Shown: positions 14,280 through 19,932 of the stretch, piece after piece | How positions within the stretch are numbered: position 1 is the first letter of the stretch | Layout: each line of letters starts with the position of its first letter | Assembly: GCA_964429465.1 (NCBI GenBank) | Contig: CAYSCA010000039.1 | Span: 1-19,932 of the forward strand | Length of the DNA stretch: 19,932 bases | DNA from: Ferrovibrio sp964429465 | GTDB lineage: Bacteria; Pseudomonadota; Alphaproteobacteria; Ferrovibrionales; Ferrovibrionaceae | Reading direction: 5' to 3' | Position numbers and translations under genes: made by a program | The notes under the pieces: generated by a model | Databases searched by the model: none | The model's input: only the letters and a program-made list of their open reading frames with translations | Told to the model about the DNA's origin: nothing

Positions 14280-15689
14280 TTAGACCGAATAGTACATCGA
14301 GAATTCGATGGGATGCGGGGTGTGCTCGAAGGCGTACACCTCTTCCCACTTCAGCTCCATGTAGGCGTCGATGAAGTCGTCGGAGAAGACACCGCCGGCC
14401 TTCAGGAAGGCGCGGTCCTTGTCGAGATTCTCCAGCGCCTCACGGAGCGAGCCGCAGACCTGCGGAACGTTCTTCAGTTCCTCAGGCGGCAGGTCGTAGA
14501 GGTTCTTGTCCATCGGGTCGCCCGGATGGATCTTGTTCTTGATGCCGTCGAGACCGGCCATCAGCATGGCGGCATAGGCCAGATAGGGGTTCGCACCCGG
14601 ATCGGGGAAGCGGACCTCGACGCGCTTGGCCTTCTCGCCGGCGCCGAACGGGATGCGGCAGGAGGCCGAGCGGTTGCGCGCCGAATAGGCGAGCAGCACG
14701 GGAGCCTCGAAGCCGGGGATCAGGCGCTTGTAGCTGTTGGTCAGCGGGTTGGTGAAGGCGTTCAGCGCCTTGGCATGCTTGATGATGCCGCCGATGTAGT
14801 ACAGCGCCAGCTCGCTCAGGCCGGCATACTTGTTGCCGGCGAACAGCGGCTTGCCGCCCTTCCACAGCGACTGGTGCACATGCATGCCCGAGCCGTTGTC
14901 GCCCTTAACCGGCTTCGGCATGAAGGTCGCGGTCTTGCCCCAGGCATGGGCGACGTTGTGGACGCCGTACTTGTAGATCTGCATGTAGTCGCCACATTTC
15001 ACCAGTGTGCCGAACTTGATGCCGAGTTCGTGCTGGCTGTTGGCGACTTCATGATGGTGCTTCTCGACCGGCACGCCCATGGATGCGATGGTGGAGAGCA
15101 TTTCCGAGCGCAGGTCGCCGCCCTGGTCGAGCGGGGCGACCGGGAAGTAGCCGCCCTTCAGCGGAGCGCGGTGGCCCATATTGCCGCCTTCATAGGCCTT
15201 GCCGGTGTTGTAGTTGCCTTCGATGTCGTCCATGAAGACGAAGGTTTCGTTCATCGAGGTCCTGAAGCGGACGTCGTCGAACACGAAGAACTCGGCTTCC
15301 GGGCCGAAATAGGCGACGTCGGCGATCTTGGCGGCCTTCAGATGGGCCTCGGCGGCCTTCGCGATCGAACGCGGGCAGCGGTTGTAGGGCGTGCCCTCAT
15401 GCGGCTCATGCACGTCGCAGAACAGCACGGCGGTGGTCTGCGCGGCGAAGGGGTCGAAATGCAACGTGTCGAGATCGGGCTGCAGCAGCATGTCGGACTC
15501 GTTGATCGCCTTCCAGCCGGCGATCGAAGAGCCATCGAACATGATGCCTTCCTTCAGCGCGCCTTCGTCGACCATGCCGATGTCGAAGGCGACATGCTGC
15601 CACTTGCCGCGTGGGTCGGTGAACCGGAAATCGACGTATTTCGTTTCCTTGTCCTTCAGCTGCTTCACGATGGATTTTGCATCAGCCAT
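14280..15689 (-). CDS. glnA: Glutamine synthetase type I (GlnA)
   Basis: This 469-residue type I glutamine synthetase makes glutamine from glutamate, ammonia and ATP as a cytoplasmic dodecamer. The beta-grasp domain has MFDGSSIAGW (50-59). Metal ligands lie in FGPEAEFFVFD (Glu131, Glu133), and HHHEVANSQHE (211-221) and NGSGMHVHQS (265-274) form the catalytic core. NPYLAYAAML closes the active site. The adenylylation site is Tyr398 in KNLYDLPPEE, equivalent to E. coli Tyr397, so activity is expected to be regulated by GlnE. The length is normal. AGGA lies 8 nt upstream of the ATG. glnB lies 107 bp upstream on the same strand, and the pair is probably read from the sigma-54 promoter ahead of glnB. 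Confidence 0.98.
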   Translation of the reverse strand: MADAKSIVKQLKDKETKYVDFRFTDPRGKWQHVAFDIGMVDEGALKEGIMFDGSSIAGWKAINESDMLLQPDLDTLHFDPFAAQTTAVLFCDVHEPHEGTPYNRCPRSIAKAAEAHLKAAKIADVAYFGPEAEFFVFDDVRFRTSMNETFVFMDDIEGNYNTGKAYEGGNMGHRAPLKGGYFPVAPLDQGGDLRSEMLSTIASMGVPVEKHHHEVANSQHELGIKFGTLVKCGDYMQIYKYGVHNVAHAWGKTATFMPKPVKGDNGSGMHVHQSLWKGGKPLFAGNKYAGLSELALYYIGGIIKHAKALNAFTNPLTNSYKRLIPGFEAPVLLAYSARNRSASCRIPFGAGEKAKRVEVRFPDPGANPYLAYAAMLMAGLDGIKNKIHPGDPMDKNLYDLPPEELKNVPQVCGSLREALENLDKDRAFLKAGGVFSDDFIDAYMELKWEEVYAFEHTPHPIEFSMYYSV

Positions 15690-15774
15690 AGCTGTTTTCC
15701 TGCTTTTTCTTCCCTGGGTTAGAAATGCTCAACGTGCTGGCCGGATGAGCCGGCAAATACCGATGAGGTGGATT

Positions 15775-15795
15775 GACGGGGGAAACTGCCCCGTC
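15775..15795 (-). other. Hairpin between glnB and glnA
   Basis: GACGGGG (15775-15781) and CCCCGTC (15789-15795) form a perfect 7-bp stem with a 7-nt loop, starting right after the glnB stop. No T tract follows on the minus strand. It is more likely to affect mRNA processing or partial termination, and so the glnB:glnA ratio, than to end the operon. Confidence 0.65.
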
Positions 15796-15796
15796 T

Positions 15797-16135
15797 TCAG
15801 ACTGCTTCCGCGCCCTTTTCCCCGGTGCGGATGCGAATGACGTCTTCGACGGTGGAGATGAAGATCTTGCCGTCGCCGATGCGGCCGGTGCGGGCGGCCT
15901 GGGTGATCGCCTCGACGGCGCGGTCGACCATGCCGTCGTCCAGCACCACTTCGATCTTCACCTTGGGCAGGAAGTCGACGACATATTCGGCGCCGCGATA
16001 GAGCTCGGTGTGGCCTTTCTGCCGGCCGAAGCCCTTGGCTTCGGTGACGGTCAGGCCCTGCAGCCCGATCTCGTGCAGCGCCTCTTTCACTTCGTCGAGC
16101 TTGAACGGCTTGATGACAGCTTCGATCTTTTTCAT
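15797..16135 (-). CDS. glnB: Nitrogen regulatory protein P-II (GlnB)
   Basis: This 112-residue PII signal protein is a cytoplasmic trimer that binds ATP/ADP and 2-oxoglutarate. It reports nitrogen status to the NtrB kinase and to the glutamine synthetase adenylyltransferase. It is close to E. coli GlnB along its whole length. The T-loop GHTELYRGAEYVVDFLPK holds Tyr51, the uridylylation site. TGRIGDGKIFI (B-loop) and VIRIRTGE (C-loop) are intact. The start MKKIEAVIKPFK is unambiguous. It precedes glnA, as in Azospirillum and Rhodospirillum. A sigma-54 promoter lies about 70 bp upstream. Confidence 0.98.
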   Translation of the reverse strand: MKKIEAVIKPFKLDEVKEALHEIGLQGLTVTEAKGFGRQKGHTELYRGAEYVVDFLPKVKIEVVLDDGMVDRAVEAITQAARTGRIGDGKIFISTVEDVIRIRTGEKGAEAV

Positions 16136-16202
16136 GGGTCCGGAAGGGTTATGGGCTCAGTGGGTGGGACGACTAAGGGTGGTATGAACTCAGCCTTCAT
16201 TA

Positions 16203-16218
16203 TGCACGGCCCATGCCA
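16203..16218 (-). promoter_or_regulatory. Sigma-54 (RpoN) promoter of glnB-glnA
   Basis: Read on the minus strand, the site is TGGCATG-GGCC-GTGCA. The -24 GG and -12 GC are both present at exact spacing. Only the C at position 6 and the first T of TTGC differ from the consensus TGGCACG-N4-TTGCA. The predicted start of transcription is near 16192, leaving a leader of about 57 nt before glnB. Nitrogen-controlled glnB promoters of this class are known in Azospirillum. Confidence 0.8.
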
Positions 16219-16308
16219 GATCGTGGGCCCTGCAACATGCTGGTTTTCCGGCAGCCGGTGGCGTTGTGGATATCTTCTGAGTGTCGTTTGCCCAGAAAAA
16301 CCTCTGAT

Positions 16309-16325
16309 TGCCTAATAAATAGGCA
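16309..16325. promoter_or_regulatory. 17-bp dyad, candidate NtrC site upstream of glnB
   Basis: TGCCTA and TAGGCA flank ATAAA, a perfect inverted repeat of 17 bp. Its length, outer TGC...GCA and AT-rich centre resemble the NtrC consensus TGCACC-N5-GGTGCA, but the inner bases differ. Its centre is about 125 bp upstream of the predicted glnB transcription start, a normal position for an NtrC enhancer. It also lies just after the aminotransferase stop, so a termination hairpin is an alternative, although the T run is 7 nt away. Confidence 0.45.
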
Positions 16326-16334
16326 GAAAACTGC

Positions 16335-17522
16335 TCAATTGTTGGCCATGCGTCCTGAGAGAAAGGTTTTGATCCGGCCCAGAGCTTCCGAGATCGCCTC
16401 ATCGGATGCTGCGAAGGAGATCCGGATATAGCCCTCGCCATGGCTCCCAAAGCTGGTCCCGGCGATGGTGGCGACCCCGGCCTGTTCCAGCAGCCCATCC
16501 TGCATCTGGCGGGCATTGAGCCCCGTCCCGGTGATGTTGGGGAAGGCGTAGAAGGCGCCTTCAGGCTTGATGCAGGAGATGCCGGGGATGGCGTTGAGCC
16601 CCGCAACGCAAAGGTCGCGCCGGCGCCGGAAGGCCTGCCGCATCTGCTCCACGGCATCCTGGGGGCCCTGCAGGGCGGCGATGCCGGCGAACTGGGTCGG
16701 CGCGTTGACGCAGGAATGGGTGTTGATGGCGAGCTTGGTGGCCAGTTCGACCAATCGCTGCGGCCAGAGACCCCAGCCCAGCCGCCAGCCGGTCATCGCA
16801 TAGGTCTTCGACCAGCCCTCGAGGATGATCAGCCGATCCTGCAACTGGTCCAGATAGGGGATGAAGCTGGCATAGGCGCCGTCGCCGTCCAGCACCAGCC
16901 GCGAATAGATTTCGTCGGCCATGAGCGTGACATGCGGGAAACGCTGCAGGCCTTCCACCAGCTTGCGGACTTCTCCGGCCGGGGCGACGCCGCCGGTCGG
17001 GTTGGCCGGCGAGTTGACAATCAGCAGGCGGGTATTCGGCGTGATGCGGCCGAGCAGGTCGTCGGCACGGAAGGCGAAGCCGTTCTTCTCCAGCAGCGGA
17101 TAGCCGGCGAGCTTGGCGCCCGTGAAGTTGACAAGGCTTTCATAGATCGGGAAGCCCGGATCGGGATACATGATCTCGGCGCCCGGCTCGCCGAACATCT
17201 CGATGGCGGTCGCCATCGTCACCTTGCCGCCGGGTACGATCACGATGCGGTCGGGCGAGACATTCACCTTGTAGCGCTGCGCGATCTCGGCGCAGACCGC
17301 TTCGCGCAGGGGGAGGATGCCATTGGCCGGCGTGTAGCCGTGATGGCCGTCTCGCAACGCCTGGACGGCGGCCTCGACCACATGCGGCGGGGTAGGGAAG
17401 TCCGGCTGCCCGATGCCGAGATTGATGACCGATTTGCCCTGTGCTTCCAGCGCTTTCGCACGTGCGAGCACCTCGAAGGCGCTCTCGCTGCCCAGGCGCG
17501 ACATCCGCGCGGCGATCTGCAT
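16335..17522 (-). CDS. PLP-dependent class I/II aminotransferase (aspartate aminotransferase-like)
   Basis: This 395-residue fold-type I aminotransferase is probably of subgroup I-gamma, transferring amino groups between an amino acid and 2-oxoglutarate in the cytoplasm. NLGIGQPDFPTP and GYTPANG line the N-terminal active site. NPTGG (174-178), Asp203 and Tyr206 in DEIYSRL hold the PLP ring. SKTYAMTGWRLGW carries the Schiff-base Lys239 and phosphate-binding Arg247. A C-terminal Arg in GYIRISFA would bind the substrate carboxylate. Aspartate, aromatic or alanine/glutamate substrates cannot be told apart from the sequence. The ATG at 17522 is chosen because GGGAGGAAACC precedes it, and a slightly longer frame has no such site. 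It lies on the same strand as glnB, 199 bp upstream of it, so it is near the nitrogen genes but has a separate promoter downstream. Confidence 0.93.
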   Translation of the reverse strand: MQIAARMSRLGSESAFEVLARAKALEAQGKSVINLGIGQPDFPTPPHVVEAAVQALRDGHHGYTPANGILPLREAVCAEIAQRYKVNVSPDRIVIVPGGKVTMATAIEMFGEPGAEIMYPDPGFPIYESLVNFTGAKLAGYPLLEKNGFAFRADDLLGRITPNTRLLIVNSPANPTGGVAPAGEVRKLVEGLQRFPHVTLMADEIYSRLVLDGDGAYASFIPYLDQLQDRLIILEGWSKTYAMTGWRLGWGLWPQRLVELATKLAINTHSCVNAPTQFAGIAALQGPQDAVEQMRQAFRRRRDLCVAGLNAIPGISCIKPEGAFYAFPNITGTGLNARQMQDGLLEQAGVATIAGTSFGSHGEGYIRISFAASDEAISEALGRIKTFLSGRMANN

Positions 17523-17541
17523 GGTTTCCTCCCACTTCAGC

Positions 17542-17562
17542 AATCCCGCTTATGCCGGGATT
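17542..17562. repeat. Palindrome between divergent genes (REP-like or operator)
   Basis: AATCCCG (17542-17548) and CGGGATT (17556-17562) form a perfect 7-bp inverted repeat around CTTATGC. The next bases are CCAT. It resembles the CCCGC...GCGGG palindromes dispersed in many proteobacterial genomes. It lies in the leader of the aminotransferase gene, so it may instead be an operator. Copy number in the genome would decide. Confidence 0.45.
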
Positions 17563-17643
17563 CCATCGCCTGCTCAAGGGGGCGCCCGCACGTCTTGCGC
17601 CGGGGCGGAGCGCTGCCTAGTCTCGGCCGGCAAGAGAGGAAAC

Positions 17644-17949
17644 ATGATTGTCCGAGCCTGGCGCGGCCGCGCCGCGCTTGCCAAGCCGCAGGCGTATATC
17701 GACCATTTCAACCGGAATGTTCTGCCCGAGCTGCGTGGCATTGCCGGATTCAGCGGAGCCTCCCTGCTGCGCGAGGACCGGGCCGACCATGTCGAATTCC
17801 TCGTGCTGACACGCTGGGATTCCATGGAGGCGATCCGGGCCTTTGCGGGGGATGACGTGAACCGGGCCGTGGTCGAGCCCGAAGCCGTCGCCGCACTCGA
17901 GACTTTCGATCACACCGTTCATCACTATTCCGTCGTCACCGAAGCCTGA
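17644..17949 (+). CDS. Small ABM-like (dimeric alpha+beta barrel) protein
   Basis: This 101-residue protein has the pattern of an antibiotic-biosynthesis-monooxygenase-like ferredoxin fold: a first strand MIVRAWRGRA, a helix with YIDHFNRNVLPELRGIAGFSGASLL, a strand EFLVLTRWDS and a helix MEAIRAFAG. The His pair in FDHTVHHYSV closes the barrel. Family members act as small cofactor-free oxygenases, heme-degrading enzymes or ligand-binding dimers. The true activity cannot be told here. AGAGGAAAC before the ATG is a good ribosome-binding site. The NIPSNAP gene follows 8 nt after the stop and the ThDP enzyme after that, so it is the first gene of a tight three-gene operon. A weak promoter-like TTGCGC-N17-TAGTCT lies at 17595-17623. 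Confidence 0.8.
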   Translation: MIVRAWRGRAALAKPQAYIDHFNRNVLPELRGIAGFSGASLLREDRADHVEFLVLTRWDSMEAIRAFAGDDVNRAVVEPEAVAALETFDHTVHHYSVVTEA

Positions 17950-17957
17950 GGAAAGAC

Positions 17958-18281
17958 ATGCTGCTCGATGTCCGCACCTATACCTGCCGTCCCGGCACCA
18001 TCAAGCTGCAGGTCGCGCTTTATGAGCAATACGGGTTGAAGCCGCAGACCCGGCATCTCGGCCAGCCTTTCGCATGGCTGATCACCGAGACAGGGCCGCT
18101 CAATACCTTCACCCATATCTGGGCCTATGACAGCGCCTCCGACCGCGAAGCGAAGCGCGCGGCGATGCACGCCGACCCGGACTGGCAGGCCTATCTGAAG
18201 AAGAGCGCGGAAGCCGGGTATCTGGTCGCGCAGGAAAACCGCCTGATGACTCCTGCTTCCTTTGCTCCCATCAAGCGTTGA
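17958..18281 (+). CDS. NIPSNAP family protein
   Basis: This 107-residue single-domain NIPSNAP protein has the dimeric alpha+beta barrel fold. It opens with LLDVRTYTCRPGT, the usual NIPSNAP start (hydrophobic-x-x-RTY-x-x-xPG), continues with FTHIWAYDSASDREAKRAAM, and has DPDWQAYLKK before the last strands (LVAQENRLMTP). These features are diagnostic for the family, but its biochemical role in bacteria is largely unknown. GAGGAAAGAC lies just before the ATG. It is the middle gene of the operon, with 8 nt to each neighbour. Being paired with another alpha+beta barrel protein, it may form a heteromer with it or act on the same substrate. Confidence 0.88.
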   Translation: MLLDVRTYTCRPGTIKLQVALYEQYGLKPQTRHLGQPFAWLITETGPLNTFTHIWAYDSASDREAKRAAMHADPDWQAYLKKSAEAGYLVAQENRLMTPASFAPIKR

Positions 18282-18289
18282 GAAGAGTC

Positions 18290-19932
18290 ATGAAGCGTAC
18301 CGGCGGTGAGATTCTGGTCGAACAGCTGCGCATCCAGGGCGTCGACACCATGTTCGGCGTGCCCGGCGAAAGCTTCCTTGCCGTGCTGGATGCCCTGCAC
18401 GATCACAGCAATACCATGCGGTTTGTCATCTGCCGCCAGGAAGGCGGTGCCGCCATGATGGCGGATGCCTATGGCAAGACGACCGGCAAGCCCGGCATCT
18501 GCATGGTCACCCGCGGTCCGGGAGCCACCAATGCCTCTGCCGGCGTGCATGTGGCCTTTCAGGATTCCACGCCGCTGATCCTGTTCATCGGCCAGGTCGG
18601 CCGCGACATGATCGAGCGCGAGGCCTTCCAGGAAATCGACTATCGCCGCATGTACGGCCAGATGGCCAAGTGGGTGGCGCAGATCGACGATGCCGCGCGC
18701 ATCCCCGAATATATCAGTCGTGCCTTCTCGGTGGCGATGTCGGGCCGCCGCGGGCCGGTGGTGCTGGCGCTGCCGGAAGACATGCTGACTGAGTTCGCCG
18801 ACGTGCCCGATGGCCGCGCGGTGATCCCGGCCGAGGCGCATCCCTCGATGGAGCAGATGGCGCAGCTCAAGGCCATGCTGCAGGACGCGAAGAAGCCGTT
18901 CATGATCGTCGGCGGCAGCGGCTGGAGCGAGAAGGTGCGCGAGCAGGTGCAGGCCTGGGCCGGCGCCTCCGACATCCCGGTCGGGGCCGTGTTCCGCCGC
19001 CAGGACTATCTCGACAATGACTGGCCGAATTACGTCGGCGATGTCGGCATCGGCATCAATCCCAAGCTACAGGCGCGCGTCAGGGAGGCCGACCTGCTGC
19101 TGGTGATGGGTTCGAAGCTGGGCGAGATGGCCACCGGCGGCTACACCATGCTGGGCATCCCGGTGCCGAGCCAGAAGATCGTGCATGTGCATGCCGGTGC
19201 CGAGGAACTCAACCGCGTCTATTCCGCCGACCTGCCGATCCATGCGAGCAACGCGGCCTTTGCGGCTGCGCTGACGAAGATGGGCCCCGTCGACGGCAAG
19301 GCCTGGGCGGCGGCGACCAAGCAGTCGCGCGCCGATTACGAGGCCTGGCAGCAGCCGACCGCCTCGCCGGGCCCGATCCAGATGGCCGAGGTCATCCGCT
19401 GGATGGATGCGAACCTTCCGGCCGACGCCGTCTTCTGCAACGGCGCGGGCAATTACGCCACCTGGGTGCATCGCTTCCATCGTTATCGCCGCCATACCGG
19501 CCAGCTGGCGCCGACCTCCGGCTCGATGGGCTATGGCGTGCCGGCTTCGGTCGCGGCGAAGCTGATCAACCCGCAGCGCACGGTGGTCGCCTTTGCCGGC
19601 GACGGCTGCTTCCTGATGACGGGGCAGGAATTCGCCACGGCGCTGCAGTATGGCGCGAACATCATCGTGGTCGTCGTGAATAACGGCATGTACGGCACGA
19701 TCCGCATGCATCAGGAACGCGAATACCCCGAGCGGGTCAGCGGCACCGAACTTCGCAACCCCGATTTCGCCGCCTATGCGCGTGCCTTCGGCGGCCATGG
19801 CGAGACGGTGGAGCGCACCGAGGATTTCGCCGCCGCGTTCAAACGCGCGCAGGAGAGCGGTAAGCCGGCCATCATCGAGATCAAGCTCGATCCCGAGGCG
19901 CTGACGCCGCGGCAATCCCTGAGCCAGATCCG
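18290..19932 (+). CDS. ThDP-dependent enzyme, acetolactate synthase large-subunit-like (3' end outside window)
   Basis: About 547 codons are present and the frame runs off the right edge without a stop. The protein is a cytoplasmic thiamine-diphosphate enzyme of the acetolactate synthase/benzoylformate decarboxylase superfamily. The N-terminal PYR domain carries the catalytic Glu51 in CRQEGGAAMMADAYG, followed by TRGPGATNASAGVHVAFQDSTPLI. The middle domain begins near 185. The C-terminal PP domain has GSMGYGVPAS and the metal/diphosphate motif GDG (437-439) ending with Asn464-Asn465 in VVVNNGMYGT. The family is usually 550-590 residues, so only the last few are missing. No small regulatory subunit gene is visible. 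The start follows the NIPSNAP stop by 8 nt, with GAGAAGAG upstream. The substrate is unknown: pyruvate/2-oxobutyrate condensation, sulfoacetaldehyde- or oxalyl-CoA-type chemistry are all possible in this fold. Confidence 0.9.
   Translation, partial: MKRTGGEILVEQLRIQGVDTMFGVPGESFLAVLDALHDHSNTMRFVICRQEGGAAMMADAYGKTTGKPGICMVTRGPGATNASAGVHVAFQDSTPLILFIGQVGRDMIEREAFQEIDYRRMYGQMAKWVAQIDDAARIPEYISRAFSVAMSGRRGPVVLALPEDMLTEFADVPDGRAVIPAEAHPSMEQMAQLKAMLQDAKKPFMIVGGSGWSEKVREQVQAWAGASDIPVGAVFRRQDYLDNDWPNYVGDVGIGINPKLQARVREADLLLVMGSKLGEMATGGYTMLGIPVPSQKIVHVHAGAEELNRVYSADLPIHASNAAFAAALTKMGPVDGKAWAAATKQSRADYEAWQQPTASPGPIQMAEVIRWMDANLPADAVFCNGAGNYATWVHRFHRYRRHTGQLAPTSGSMGYGVPASVAAKLINPQRTVVAFAGDGCFLMTGQEFATALQYGANIIVVVVNNGMYGTIRMHQEREYPERVSGTELRNPDFAAYARAFGGHGETVERTEDFAAAFKRAQESGKPAIIEIKLDPEALTPRQSLSQI

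Noticed and set aside
14313..15722. Plus-strand open frame of 469 codons opposite glnA
   Set aside because: It mirrors glnA, has no domain, and glnA is certain.
15690..15796. A separate sigma-54 promoter directly in front of glnA
   Set aside because: The closest minus-strand match (CCAGCACG region near 15735) lacks the invariant -24 GG. A non-sigma-54 glnA promoter is not excluded.
16440..17855. Plus-strand open frame of 471 codons opposite the aminotransferase
   Set aside because: Its composition is that of a shadow frame. The opposite strand carries all aminotransferase motifs.
1..19932. CRISPR arrays, tRNA/rRNA genes, insertion sequences, phage or plasmid genes
   Set aside because: None was recognised: no regularly spaced repeats, no transposase or integrase motifs and no tRNA-like stretch were seen. 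A dedicated scan was not possible.

Overview
The window is high-GC DNA with tightly packed genes and few spacers. It looks like the chromosome of a free-living alphaproteobacterium, probably of the Rhodospirillales or a related order. Support for this includes a glnB-glnA pair with a sigma-54 promoter as in Azospirillum/Rhodospirillum, an HWE/HisKA_2-type histidine kinase, and an encapsulated-ferritin-like protein whose metal-site residues match the Rhodospirillum rubrum family. The placement is inferred from gene content, not from a phylogeny. One 100-base run of N (4684-4783) is an assembly gap. No rRNA, tRNA, CRISPR array or insertion sequence was recognised.

Left part (1-8.6 kb). The end of triosephosphate isomerase is followed after 5 nt by a KamA/EpmB-type radical SAM lysine 2,3-aminomutase-like gene. 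Next comes a short BLUF blue-light sensor on the minus strand. It is divergent, across a 403-bp spacer, from a membrane-bound HWE/HisKA_2 sensor kinase. A second membrane kinase follows, with its ATPase domain lost in the gap. On the minus strand lie a TrkH potassium-uptake subunit and, 84 bp downstream, a small EncFtn-type ferritin-like protein that lacks a C-terminal extension and has no encapsulin gene beside it. A soluble PAS hybrid kinase/receiver completes this signalling-rich stretch. None of the three kinases has an adjacent stand-alone response regulator.

Middle part (8.6-14.2 kb). A DUF2231 membrane protein and a TetR regulator are on the minus strand. TetR is divergent from a two-gene RND efflux operon (periplasmic adaptor and HAE-1-type permease). 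The TetR/RND intergenic region has overlapping face-to-face promoter-like sequences. No outer-membrane channel gene is present.

Right part (14.2-19.9 kb). A nitrogen-assimilation block on the minus strand reads aminotransferase, glnB (PII), glnA (glutamine synthetase I). glnB has a well-matched sigma-54 promoter and an upstream 17-bp dyad at the distance expected of an NtrC site. glnA ends in a strong intrinsic terminator. Divergent from the aminotransferase is a compact operon of two small alpha+beta-barrel proteins (ABM-like and NIPSNAP) and a ThDP-dependent acetolactate-synthase-like enzyme that runs off the right edge. That last gene has no stop codon inside the window.

The observations most worth a second look are the apparently unencapsulated EncFtn protein, the ABM/NIPSNAP/ThDP-enzyme operon, the BLUF sensor divergent from an orphan HWE kinase, and the glnB control region.
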